A stretch of DNA of 64,000 nt, taken from assembly GCA_963722495.1 (NCBI GenBank), contig CAVRND010000028.1, forward strand, positions 1 to 64,000. Direction: 5' to 3'. Below are positions 17,417 to 25,862 of the stretch, piece after piece (position 1 is the stretch's first letter; every line of letters begins with the position of its first letter). The notes beneath the pieces were generated by a model, which searched no databases, was not told where the DNA came from, and worked only from the letters and a program-made list of their open reading frames with translations. The translations under genes and the position numbers were made by a program. This stretch comes from Hyphomicrobium_A sp963722495 (GTDB taxonomy: Bacteria; Pseudomonadota; Alphaproteobacteria; Rhizobiales; Hyphomicrobiaceae).

Positions 17417-19042
17417 ATGCCGAACGACATTGCGCCATCCGCGCCCGCATCGAGCGGGGGTGCGCCGAGCAAGCTGGCCGCCGAAATCCGCAGGCGCCGC
17501 ACGTTCGCCATCATCTCGCATCCCGACGCCGGCAAGACGACGCTCACCGAGAAGCTGCTGCTGTTCGGCGGCGCCATTCAGCTTGCCGGCCAGGTGAAGG
17601 CCAAGCGGGACGGCCGCAACACGCGCTCGGACTGGATGGCCATCGAGAAGGCGCGCGGCATCTCGGTCGTCACGTCGGTGATGACGTTCGAGTACGAGGG
17701 GGCCGTCTTCAACCTGCTCGATACGCCGGGCCACGAGGACTTCTCCGACCACACCTACCGCACGCTCACCGCCGTCGACAGCGCCATCATGGTGATCGAC
17801 GCGGCGAAGGGCATCGAGGCGCGCACGCGCAAGTTGTTCGAAGTGTGCCGCCTGCGCGACATCCCGATCATCACCTTCATCAACAAGCTCGACCGCGAGG
17901 CGCGCGAGCCGCTCGAGCTGCTCGACGAGATCGAGAAAGTGCTGGCGCTCGATACCGCACCGATGGTGTGGCCGATCGGCAAGGGTCGCGGCTTCCGCGG
18001 CACCTACGATCTCGCCAATCCGCGCATCCGGCGCATCGACGAGGCGCCCGAGGGCTTGCCGGTCTCGGGGCCGGACGACCCCGTTTTCGAGACGCTGCTG
18101 GAGCCCGACGAGCTGGCGCGCTGGCGCGAGGAGATCGCCCTCGTGCGCGACGCGTGCGGGCGCTTCGATCTCAAGGCCTTCCGCGAGGGGACGCTGTCAC
18201 CGGTCTACTTCGGCAGTGCGCTGCGGAACTTCGGCGTGCGCGATCTGCTCGACGCTCTGATCGCCTACGCGCCGCCGCCTCTCAGCCGCAAGGCCGCGAC
18301 GCGCACCATCGAGGCGACCGAGCCGGCGATGACCGGCATCATCTTCAAGATCCAGGCGAACATGGATCCTCAGCACCGCGACCGCATGGCGTTCATGCGG
18401 CTGTGCTCGGGGCGGCTGACGCGCGGCATGAAGGTGAAGCACGTGCGCACCGACAAGATCATGGCCCTGACGGCGCCGCAGTTCTTCTTCGCGCAGGACC
18501 GCTCGCTGGCCGAGGAGGCGTTCGCCGGCGACGTCGTCGGCATTCCGAACCGCGGCACGCTGCGCATCGGCGACGCGCTGACCGAGGGCGAGAACGTGCA
18601 GTTCCTCGGCATCCCCAGCTTTGCGCCCGAGATCCTGCGCCGCATCCGGCTGGAGGATGCCATCCGCGCCAAGAAGCTGAAGGACGCGCTGAAGGAGATG
18701 GCCGAGGAAGGCGTCGTGCAGCTGTTCTCGCCGATCGACGGCACGCAGCCCATCGTCGGCGTCATCGGCGCGCTGCAGCTCGATGTGCTCGGCGACCGGC
18801 TGACGCACGAATACGGGCTGCCGATCGGTTTCGAGACGGCGCCGTGCGAGGTGATGCGCTGGATCACCGCCGATGATCCGGTGAAGCTGACCCGGTTCAT
18901 CGAGGCGAACCGCTCGGCGATCGCCAAGGATTCGGAAGGTGACTACGTCTACATGGCGGCGTCGGTATTCAGTCTCGGCTGGGTCGCCGAGCGTAATCCC
19001 GACATCAAGTTCATCGACGTGAAATCGGTGACGCAGGGCTGA
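17417..19042 (+). CDS. prfC: Peptide chain release factor 3
   Basis: RF3 is a GTPase that recycles RF1/RF2 from the ribosome after termination. The product is 541 residues and intact. The P-loop is SHPDAGKTTLTE (about 34-45), followed by ARGISVVTSVMTF (switch I), LLDTPGHEDFSDHTYRTL (switch II), and INKLDREAREPLELLDEIE, the RF3-type NKxD region. C-terminal domains contain FFAQDRSLAEEAFAGDVVGI and QLFSPIDGTQPIVGVIGALQ. The ATG at 17417 gives MPNDIAPSAP. RF3 rather than EF-G is shown by length and by LFSP and WMAIEKARGISV. It ends one base before the convergent LssY_C gene. Confidence 0.95.
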   Translation: MPNDIAPSAPASSGGAPSKLAAEIRRRRTFAIISHPDAGKTTLTEKLLLFGGAIQLAGQVKAKRDGRNTRSDWMAIEKARGISVVTSVMTFEYEGAVFNLLDTPGHEDFSDHTYRTLTAVDSAIMVIDAAKGIEARTRKLFEVCRLRDIPIITFINKLDREAREPLELLDEIEKVLALDTAPMVWPIGKGRGFRGTYDLANPRIRRIDEAPEGLPVSGPDDPVFETLLEPDELARWREEIALVRDACGRFDLKAFREGTLSPVYFGSALRNFGVRDLLDALIAYAPPPLSRKAATRTIEATEPAMTGIIFKIQANMDPQHRDRMAFMRLCSGRLTRGMKVKHVRTDKIMALTAPQFFFAQDRSLAEEAFAGDVVGIPNRGTLRIGDALTEGENVQFLGIPSFAPEILRRIRLEDAIRAKKLKDALKEMAEEGVVQLFSPIDGTQPIVGVIGALQLDVLGDRLTHEYGLPIGFETAPCEVMRWITADDPVKLTRFIEANRSAIAKDSEGDYVYMAASVFSLGWVAERNPDIKFIDVKSVTQG

Positions 19043-19043
19043 C

Positions 19044-19883
19044 TCACCCTTTAGGCAGCACCGCGCCGCTTCCCAGCGCCGCAACGGCGACGTCGCCGTC
19101 GGTGATGTAGCGATTGACGTGCTTGCCGTCGACGCAGTCGCCGGTGTTCTGCCACACCGCTTCGCCGATGACGCCCGCCCGGCGCAGCTCGCCCATGATG
19201 TAGTCGCGCTCGGCGTTCGTGTCCTTGTCGGTTGCGTGCGTAACTTGGAACGTCAGGCTCGCCAGCCCGAACCCGGTGTCGCGCGTCCCAGCGCCCACCC
19301 ACGGCACGTCGGCTCCCGGCGGCGGCACGTCGGTGTTGAGCCAGAAGCTCGCCGTATCGACATCCTCGAAGTGCTTCAGGCTGCGCCCCCAGAAGCGAAC
19401 ATGGTGGCGTTTGCGCGGGCTGTCGCCGATCGCCTTCTCAAAGCCGACGTCCTGGCCGCGGCCGAACAGAAACAGCGTTGAGAACGGCGCCGCCGGATAG
19501 GGGCGATCGAGCACGAACGCCTTCACCATGCGCCATGAGCTGCCAAGGTTCAGCTTTTCGGCCTCCACCCAGCCGATGGCGGCGAACGCGGCGCGCAGCT
19601 GGTCCAGCGTGCCGACGAGCACGAGGTTGACCGGATCGGCGGGAAGACCGTCGGCGGCCACCGTGAAGCTCGGCACGTGCCGCCGCTGCGAAACCTTCAT
19701 CCCCATGCGCACTGCATAGGGCAGGATGACATAGGCGCCGATGGCGTACGTCGCCAGGAGCGCAAAGTAGACCGGCAGCTCCTTGTCGGCGAAATCGAAG
19801 ACGACGAACACGATCAGCCATACGCTGACGACGCCAATCGTAAAGATGGCGATACGCTGCACCGTCCGGATCAGCAGTCCCAC
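19044..19883 (-). CDS. LssY_C domain membrane protein
   Basis: An intact 279-residue protein. Two N-terminal helices (IAIFTIGVVSVWLIVFVVF and VYFALLATYAIGAYVIL) precede the LssY C-terminal domain: DPVNLVLVGTLDQLRAAFAA, STLFLFGRGQDVGFEK, RKRHHVRFW and WVGAGTRDTGFGL, then the THATDKDTNAERDYIM block. LssY was named in the Legionella type I secretion (lss) locus, and the domain often follows a PAP2 phosphatase; no PAP2 is present here. Function is unknown. Confidence 0.8.
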   Translation of the reverse strand: MGLLIRTVQRIAIFTIGVVSVWLIVFVVFDFADKELPVYFALLATYAIGAYVILPYAVRMGMKVSQRRHVPSFTVAADGLPADPVNLVLVGTLDQLRAAFAAIGWVEAEKLNLGSSWRMVKAFVLDRPYPAAPFSTLFLFGRGQDVGFEKAIGDSPRKRHHVRFWGRSLKHFEDVDTASFWLNTDVPPPGADVPWVGAGTRDTGFGLASLTFQVTHATDKDTNAERDYIMGELRRAGVIGEAVWQNTGDCVDGKHVNRYITDGDVAVAALGSGAVLPKG

Positions 19884-19901
19884 GTCATGCCCCCAATGTC
19901 G

Positions 19902-20342
19902 TCAGTAGCCACCGCTCTGCTGGATGAAGCTCTCCGGCGTGCCGTCGGCCGGATCGACGAAGATGACGTCTTTGGGGTCGCGGCGCGGCGTATCGATCGA
20001 CAGAAACACCAGCGGCTCCTCCAGGATATCGGGCAGCGCGTGGACGACGCCGCGCTCGAAGTGCAACAGCTCGCCGGGGCCGAACGCTGCCGTGCGCGAA
20101 GCATCGCCCATCCAGAACGTGCCGCGCCCCGAGAACACGTAGAGGTACTCATCGCACTGGGCGTGATAGTGCGGTGGGGTCGGCCTGTAGACGCGGAAAA
20201 CGCGCGCGCTGGCGGAAGGGCAATCGGTGAGGTAGCGATCGACGAGCAGCGTCGTCGCCGTCTCCGGCAGCGACGCGGCGATGTCGGAGATGTTAAAGCT
20301 GCCCATGGTGCGGTTGGCGTCTGTGCTCATGGCCCAATCCAT
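19902..20342 (-). CDS. Cupin-domain protein
   Basis: A single-domain cupin of about 146 residues. The first metal-binding motif reads PPHYHAQCDEYLYVFSGRGTFWMGD, the pattern HxHxxxxExxxxxxG with the second His replaced by variation (H-Y-H...E), and the second motif is FGPGELLHFERGVVHALP. It ends ESFIQQSGGY. A downstream Met (20330) is an alternative start. It is divergent from the DoxD-DoxA gene with a 91-bp gap, so the two may share a regulatory region. Confidence 0.75.
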   Translation of the reverse strand: MDWAMSTDANRTMGSFNISDIAASLPETATTLLVDRYLTDCPSASARVFRVYRPTPPHYHAQCDEYLYVFSGRGTFWMGDASRTAAFGPGELLHFERGVVHALPDILEEPLVFLSIDTPRRDPKDVIFVDPADGTPESFIQQSGGY

Positions 20343-20433
20343 CGCCGTAAACTATCGGTGGGGTGTATGCCGGTCTTAGCGCATCCAGCGCTACCTTGCA
20401 CCGGCATCGTGGACGAGAAGCGGGAGCAGTTGC

Positions 20434-21534
20434 ATGGCGCATGCGCAGCAAATCGAGCGGAACGGAGCGTCCGCCGCCGGCAGTCTTTCACTGGCGGCGC
20501 TGATCCTCTTCGGCGTGCGCTTCGTGCAGGGCTTCATATTCTGGGGCGGCGCCAGCCGGCGGCTGATCTACGACTTTCACGAGGTCGCGGGCATCGATCA
20601 GGCAGTGAAGCTCGATTTTAACGGGCCCGGCTTTGTCGCCGCCAAGCTCACGCATGCGCTACCGGGCGCCCTGTGGATCCAAGCGCCGATCGAATGGACG
20701 CTGCGCCATCCCGATCTCATTGTCGCCTCGGTGTGGATGTGGACATTCGCCGAACTCGGCGTGGGTCTCGGGTTGATGCTGGGGCTGGCGACGCGCCTAT
20801 CCGCCTTCGCCAGCATCTGGCTCAACGTGACGCTGATGCTGATCTTCGGCTGGATGGGCTCGACCTGCCTCGATGAGTGGACCATGGCGGTGTCGGGCGT
20901 GGCGATGAGTTCGGCCGTATTTCTTGCCGGCGGCGGCGCGTTCTCGCTGGACGAGCGCTACCTCGCTCCGGCGGCGGGTGCATCGGGCAACGCATGGAGG
21001 CGCTGGATCTTCAGCGGGCCGCTACCCGAGGCAACGCTGCGCAAGCTGGCCCTGTGGCTCGGCATCGCCTGCGCGGTGTTCACGGTCCTCTCCTACCACA
21101 TCCTGTTTGGCGCCGTGGTGTCGCCGCTACACTCGCGCACGAACTTCCACCGCCACGACATCGCGCTGTCGGCACCGCAGGTTGCAGTCGACGGCCGGGT
21201 TACGTTCGACGCCTACGTCGACGCGGGCCCGGACACCGGCGCGGCATATATTATCGCCGCCACGCTTCTCGACGGCTCGGGACAGAAGCTCGCGCAGTGG
21301 GACGGCGCCGCCCTTGCTGCGCTGACGCCTGACGCCATCCGGAACGCCTATCCCTACGAGTGGGCCGCGCAATTCAAGACGCAGCGCATCGGCTTCAGCG
21401 GACAGACGGGCGCACGCGCGACGATCACGCTGCCGCCCGTCGCCACGGGGCCGGCCAGCGGAGACGCACGCATTCTCGTGTTGGAAGCCATCGACGGCAG
21501 CCTGTGGCGCGGCGTCGGCGCCCTCGCCAAATAG
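20434..21534 (+). CDS. doxDA: DoxD-DoxA fusion (thiosulfate:quinone oxidoreductase-like)
   Basis: DoxD and DoxA form the thiosulfate:quinone oxidoreductase of Acidianus, which oxidises thiosulfate to tetrathionate and reduces quinone. Here one intact 366-residue protein joins both. The N-terminal part is a DoxD membrane domain (GVRFVQGFIFWGGASRRLI, then helices near 65-160). A second helix region at residues 205-230 leads to a DoxA-like domain: ALSAPQVAVDGRVTFDAYVD, ATLLDGSGQKLAQWDGAALAAL and RIGFSGQTGARATITLP. Fusions of this type are known in bacteria. Thiosulfate as substrate is inferred from the family only. Confidence 0.75.
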   Translation: MAHAQQIERNGASAAGSLSLAALILFGVRFVQGFIFWGGASRRLIYDFHEVAGIDQAVKLDFNGPGFVAAKLTHALPGALWIQAPIEWTLRHPDLIVASVWMWTFAELGVGLGLMLGLATRLSAFASIWLNVTLMLIFGWMGSTCLDEWTMAVSGVAMSSAVFLAGGGAFSLDERYLAPAAGASGNAWRRWIFSGPLPEATLRKLALWLGIACAVFTVLSYHILFGAVVSPLHSRTNFHRHDIALSAPQVAVDGRVTFDAYVDAGPDTGAAYIIAATLLDGSGQKLAQWDGAALAALTPDAIRNAYPYEWAAQFKTQRIGFSGQTGARATITLPPVATGPASGDARILVLEAIDGSLWRGVGALAK

Positions 21535-21632
21535 CGGTAGCGGCCGCAACAAATAGCTTTGCCGCCTTGGAACGCGGATGGTGACAAGTCCGTTGTGGGC
21601 TGGCCAGGAGCGCGACCACAGGCGATAGGCGC

Positions 21633-22421
21633 ATGCTGAAGCAGAACCCCAAGCGCAAAGGCATCATCGATGCGCTGCGCTACCTCTATGAGTCCGATGC
21701 GCGCGCCGCCCAGCGATTTCGCTACGGCCTCCTCGCCTTCGACATCTTCACGGTCCTGTTCATCGTCTTCACGTCATTCAGCCCCGGCAACTCAACACTC
21801 GAATGGCTCGATGTCGCCTTCGGCGTGTTGATCCTGATGGACTTCCTTGCCCGCCTTGCCATCAGCCGCCATCGCCTTCGCGAGCTCGCGCATCCGGCGT
21901 CGTGGGCGGATATGGCGGCGATCGTATCGTTCCTCGCCCCGATCGCCGGCGAGGCGGCCGGCTTCCTGCGTATCCTGCGTACCGTGCGCTTGCTGCACAC
22001 CTATCAACTGCTGGCGCGCCTGCGCCAGGACAGCGTCTGGTTCCGCCGCCACGAGGACGTCATTCTGGCGACGGTGAACCTGTTCGTATTCCTGTTCGTC
22101 ATGAGCGGCATCGTCTACGCCAGCCAATACGGCCGCAACCCGGGTATCAACAATTACGTCGACGCCCTCTACTTCACGGTGACGGCGCTGACCACGACCG
22201 GCTTCGGCGACATCACGCTGCAGGGCACATTCGGACGCTTCATATCCATCGTCATCATGATCCTCGGCGTCACGCTGTTCTTGATGCTGGTCCGCGTGCT
22301 GCTGCAGCCGACCAAGGTCCGCTTCCGCTGCCCGACCTGCGCGCTCCTGCGCCACGATGCCGATGCCGTGCACTGCAAGGCCTGCGGCACCATCCTGCAG
22401 ATCCCCGACGAAGGAACTTGA
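21633..22421 (+). CDS. Voltage-gated-type cation channel with C-terminal zinc ribbon
   Basis: An intact 262-residue protein with the six-helix layout of voltage-gated K+ channels: S1-S3 between about residues 30 and 105, an S4-like LRILRTVRLLHTYQ (three Arg spaced by three) near 111-125, S5, and the filter TTTGFGDI at 187-194 before S6. The TGFGD filter indicates K+ selectivity in this family (usual TVGYGD, with Phe common in bacteria). Behind S6 is a four-Cys ribbon CPTC-x11-CKAC (Cys233, 236, 248, 251), unusual for a channel. It starts 98 bp after doxDA on the same strand. Confidence 0.85.
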   Translation: MLKQNPKRKGIIDALRYLYESDARAAQRFRYGLLAFDIFTVLFIVFTSFSPGNSTLEWLDVAFGVLILMDFLARLAISRHRLRELAHPASWADMAAIVSFLAPIAGEAAGFLRILRTVRLLHTYQLLARLRQDSVWFRRHEDVILATVNLFVFLFVMSGIVYASQYGRNPGINNYVDALYFTVTALTTTGFGDITLQGTFGRFISIVIMILGVTLFLMLVRVLLQPTKVRFRCPTCALLRHDADAVHCKACGTILQIPDEGT

Positions 22422-22430
22422 AGCTCCGGC

Positions 22431-22922
22431 CTAACCCTCGCGGTTTGGCGTGCCGAGAATGTGCGACTTGGGTGGCAGCATCACGCTGTCGAAGTCTTGC
22501 GTGAACATCGCCGCGGCAAAGAAGGCGACCGCGCGCAGCGGCTCCTTGCCGGTGTTGGCGAGATCGTGCCGCACGTTGGTCGGCAGCACGAACACGCTGC
22601 CGGGCCCCACCGGGTACTTGCCGGACTCCATGCGCAGCTCGCCGGTGCCGGCGATGATGTACTGCGTCTCCTCGGTTGCGTCGGTGTGCCATCCGAGGTG
22701 GCCGCCGGGGGCGATCTCGTAGACGATGGTCGATGACTGCTCCGCGTTGTGACCGCCGTAGCTGGCGAATGACGCCAACCAGTCCACCGTCTTATCGTCG
22801 ACGCTGCCGACCTTGATGCGCTCTTGTTTGTTGGTATCGACGACGGGGCTATTGGTGCGCGCTGCCTTGGCGACGCGCTTGGCCGGACCGACCTTCACGT
22901 GTGCATCGGATGCGGGGATCAT
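22431..22922 (-). CDS. Cupin-domain protein
   Basis: An intact 163-residue protein, MIPASDAHVKVGPAKRVAK at the start. The cupin motif reads GGHLGWHTDATEETQYIIAGTGELRM with W-H-T-D-x4-E, and the second motif VGPGSVFVLPTNVRHDLANTG. It ends PKSHILGTPNREG. It is convergent with the channel gene and divergent from the DUF72 gene. It is not closely similar to the other cupin in the window. Ligand and metal are not known. Confidence 0.75.
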   Translation of the reverse strand: MIPASDAHVKVGPAKRVAKAARTNSPVVDTNKQERIKVGSVDDKTVDWLASFASYGGHNAEQSSTIVYEIAPGGHLGWHTDATEETQYIIAGTGELRMESGKYPVGPGSVFVLPTNVRHDLANTGKEPLRAVAFFAAAMFTQDFDSVMLPPKSHILGTPNREG

Positions 22923-23146
22923 GCTCGGCTCCTTTTGGGTTGAGCGCGAACACTAGGAGCGGCGTTGCCGGTAGCAATGCCGACCGGCTTTCGTGGTTGG
23001 AGGGCTGTTGCGTAGTCCGTCCGGATTCGCTTCGAAATGCGCACATCGCGCCGCCATTCCCACCTTGACCGCAATGTAGCGGCATAGCATCGGTCAACGG
23101 CGCGGAGCTTTGCGGGCGCCGCGGACGTCGAGGTTGCGGAGGTTGC

Positions 23147-23953
23147 ATGGCCAAAAGCGGTACGATACGCGCCGGGATGGGCGGATGGACGTTCGAGCCG
23201 TGGCGCGGCACGTTCTATCCCGACAAGCTGGCGCACGCCAAAGAGCTGACCTACGCCGCCGAGCACGTGCCGACCATCGAGGTGAACGGCACCTTCTATC
23301 GCACGCAGACGCCGGCGACGTTCGCCAAGTGGGCGAGCGAGACGCCGGAGGGCTTCGTGTTCGCGCTCAAAGGGCCGCGCTACGCCGTCAACCGGCGCGT
23401 GCTCGCCGAGGCGGGAGATTCCATCAAGCGCTTCGTCAACTCCGGTCCGCTTGAGCTGGGCGACAAGCTGGGGCCGATGTTGTGGCAGTTCGCGGCTACG
23501 AAGAAGTTCGACGCGGCCGACTTCGGCGCCTTCCTCGCGCTGCTGCCGCACAAGGTGGGCAGCACCAAGCTGCGCCACGTCGTCGAGGTGCGGCACGATA
23601 GTTTCTGCACGCCCGAGTTCATCAAGCTCGCGCGCGACCACAACGTGCCAATCGTCTTCGCCGAGCACGCGACCTATCCCGCCATCCCCGACGTCACCGG
23701 CGAGTTCATCTACGCGCGGCTGCAGAAGGGTCAGGACGAGGTGAAGACCGGTTACGCACCGAAGGCGCTCGACGCATGGGCCAAGCGCTTTGCGACATGG
23801 TCCGAGGGCGGCGTGCCGGCCGACTTGAATGTGATCGACGCGAAGCACAAGCCGGCCAAGCAGCCGCGCGATGCGTTCGTCTACTTCATCCATGAAGGCA
23901 AGGTGCGCGCACCGCACGCGGCGATGGCGCTGATGGAGCGCGTGCGCAAATAG
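23147..23953 (+). CDS. DUF72 family protein
   Basis: An intact 268-residue protein. The family blocks are GMGGWTFEPWRGTFYPDKLAHAKEL, the EVNGTFYRTQTPATFAKWA block, FALKGPRYAVNRR, and VVEVRHDSFCTPEF. DUF72 proteins have a TIM-barrel fold; an active role in nucleic acid repair or sugar metabolism has been suggested but not settled. ATG at 23147 is preceded by GCGGAGGTTGC. It ends RVRK and is followed by a strong hairpin 109 bp further on. Confidence 0.8.
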   Translation: MAKSGTIRAGMGGWTFEPWRGTFYPDKLAHAKELTYAAEHVPTIEVNGTFYRTQTPATFAKWASETPEGFVFALKGPRYAVNRRVLAEAGDSIKRFVNSGPLELGDKLGPMLWQFAATKKFDAADFGAFLALLPHKVGSTKLRHVVEVRHDSFCTPEFIKLARDHNVPIVFAEHATYPAIPDVTGEFIYARLQKGQDEVKTGYAPKALDAWAKRFATWSEGGVPADLNVIDAKHKPAKQPRDAFVYFIHEGKVRAPHAAMALMERVRK

Positions 23954-24061
23954 CGGAACGGCCGCGTTCGCCGGGCGTCACTTTGCGCTTCAAACGCGTG
24001 CGCGACTCTGATCTAAACGTCGTACCGGTCCAGCCGGTCAGACGGCCACAAGCGCCGCAAC

Positions 24062-24097
24062 GGTGTCAGACCCTCGCGGTCTGACACCATTCTTTTT
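24062..24097 (+). terminator. 27-bp palindromic terminator
   Basis: GGTGTCAGACC (24062-24072), loop CTCGC, GGTCTGACACC (24078-24088): a perfect 11-bp stem followed by ATTCTTTTTT on the plus strand. It lies between the convergent DUF72 and nlpD-like genes. It may be bifunctional as a terminator, but the T-run serves only the plus strand. The arm GGTGTCAGACC looks like a dispersed palindrome and may occur elsewhere in the genome. Confidence 0.75.
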
Positions 24098-24112
24098 TCT
24101 GACATGCGCGAT

Positions 24113-25614
24113 TTAGAGTCGCTCGAGGAACGGCACCGGATCGACCGGTTTGGAGCCTTGACGCAGCTCGAAGTGCACCTGCGGCTGGTCGACGGAGCCG
24201 GTGCGTCCGGCCGTAGCGATCACCTGACCGCGCTGCACCTTGTCGCCGCGCTTGACGTTCAGCTGGTCGTTGTGCGCGTAGGCCGTCACCCAGCCGTTGT
24301 CGTGGCGCAGCAGGATCAAATTGCCGTAGCCCTTCAGCTCCGAGCCGGCGTAGGCGACGGTGCCGCCTTCGGCCGCGTGCACCGAGGTTCCGAGCGGCAC
24401 CGACAGATTGATGCCGTCGTTGTGCGTGCCGTCGCTCCGCTGGCCGAAGCCGGTGATGATGCGACCGCTCGCCGGCCAGCGCAGCTTGTCGTTGCCGCGC
24501 GCGACCGACTGCTGCGGCTGCGCCGGCGGGGCGATGGCGCCCGTCGACGTGGACGTCGTGTTGCGCGTCGCAATCTGCGTGTACTGGCTGCTGCCGTTCC
24601 CGCTGGGGCCCTGGCCGTTGATGATGGTCGGCTGGGTCGTCGAGGGAATGTTGCTCGGCTGTTGGTAGCGACTGCGGCTGCGACCGGCGGCGGATTGACC
24701 GCAATCTGCTGCAGCGGTTGCCCCGGGGCGCCGCCGGCCGTGTCCGGCACGCGCAGCACGGCGCCGGCCTTTAGGCCGCGCGCGTCGGTAATGCCGTTGG
24801 CCTGCTGCAGCTCGGCGACGGGCACGCCGTACGAGCGCGAGATGCCGTAGAGCGAATCGCCCGGCCGCATCGTGTAGGAGCCGCGATACTTGGCGTCGAG
24901 ATCGGCCGGCACGCTCACCGGCGCGGGCTGCTGCACGCTGGCCGTCTGCACCGGTGCCGGCTGCGAACGGTTGGCGGCGTAGCCCTGCGGCAGGTACAGC
25001 TTCTGGCCCGGATGCAGGTTCGGGTTGGTCAGGCTGTTCACCTGCATCAGCTCGGCGACGCCGACGCGGTGGCGGCGCGACAGGCCATACAGCGTGTCGC
25101 CCGGCTGCACCTCGATCATGTCGCCGGGGTTGGCCAGCGAAGGCTGCGGCTGCGGATCGTAGCGGTTGGTAGACGCCGTGGTCGTCGCCGCCGTGTCGTA
25201 GCGGCGGTTGGCATAGCTGTTGTTGGCCGTGTTGTCGTAGCGCCCGTTGGCGGCATAGCCGTTAGACGCGCCGCCCTGGTCATAGCGGCGGTCGTTCGCT
25301 GCGTAGTTGCTGGGCGGCGGCGAGGCGTCCGGCAGGCTCTGCGAGCTGACGCTGCTCTCACGGTACGTGCGCGGCGCGTTGTATCCGCCGCCGCTGCGTA
25401 CCTCATTGCTCAGATAGCTCGGATTGCCGCGCGCGCGGCAGAAGCGGTCTGCTGCTGCTTGGGGTCGTCGTTGAGGCTGAAGCTCGGGAAATTCGAAGCC
25501 CGAAACTGGGGCGCTGCATCCGCCGGCGAGGCCGGCGAAAAGGAGGGCGGCGGCACGGCCCACTGGCTGGGCGGTTGCCGCTCTTTGGCGACTGAAACGC
25601 TTAAAACGCATCAT
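24113..25614 (-). CDS. nlpD: LysM/M23 envelope lipoprotein, NlpD/EnvC-like
   Basis: About 500 residues. The N-terminus (MMRFKRFSRQRAATAQPV, then LLFAGLAGGCSAP) has a lipobox. Two LysM domains follow (DMIEVQPGDTLYGLSRRH; SYTMRPGDSLYGISRSYG) in a Tyr/Asn-rich linker, then a LytM/M23 domain, GTSVHAAEGGTVAYAGSELK, YAHNDQL and VHFELRQGSKPVDPVPFL. The expected metal-binding HxxxD block reads HNDGINLSVPLGT with Asn in place of Asp, so it is probably an amidase activator rather than a peptidase. Frame changes near 24665 and 24475. It follows surE in the alphaproteobacterial serS-surE-nlpD order. Confidence 0.8.
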
Positions 25615-25862
25615 GATACGCACCTTTACTGCCAACCTCTCATTAATCCTTAAGGAGTTAATGGAGCCTTAACGGGCGGCAGCGTGGGCTGGTGAAATCG
25701 CATCTGAGGTGCTCGCTGGACGGCATCAGGATCGCGCGACGCGACCCTGCATGAAGCGTCCAAGCTACGCAGCCATTGTGCTTTGTTAAGGACGTCGCAG
25801 CGTCGACACCGCGGCGGCGCGATGGCGAATGGCTGAACGCCAGATGAACGCTAAGGGAGTGT

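Noticed and set aside
17248..18876. 542-codon plus-strand reading frame
   Set aside because: It is the shadow frame of prfC; the sequence is Arg/Ala-rich and matches no family.
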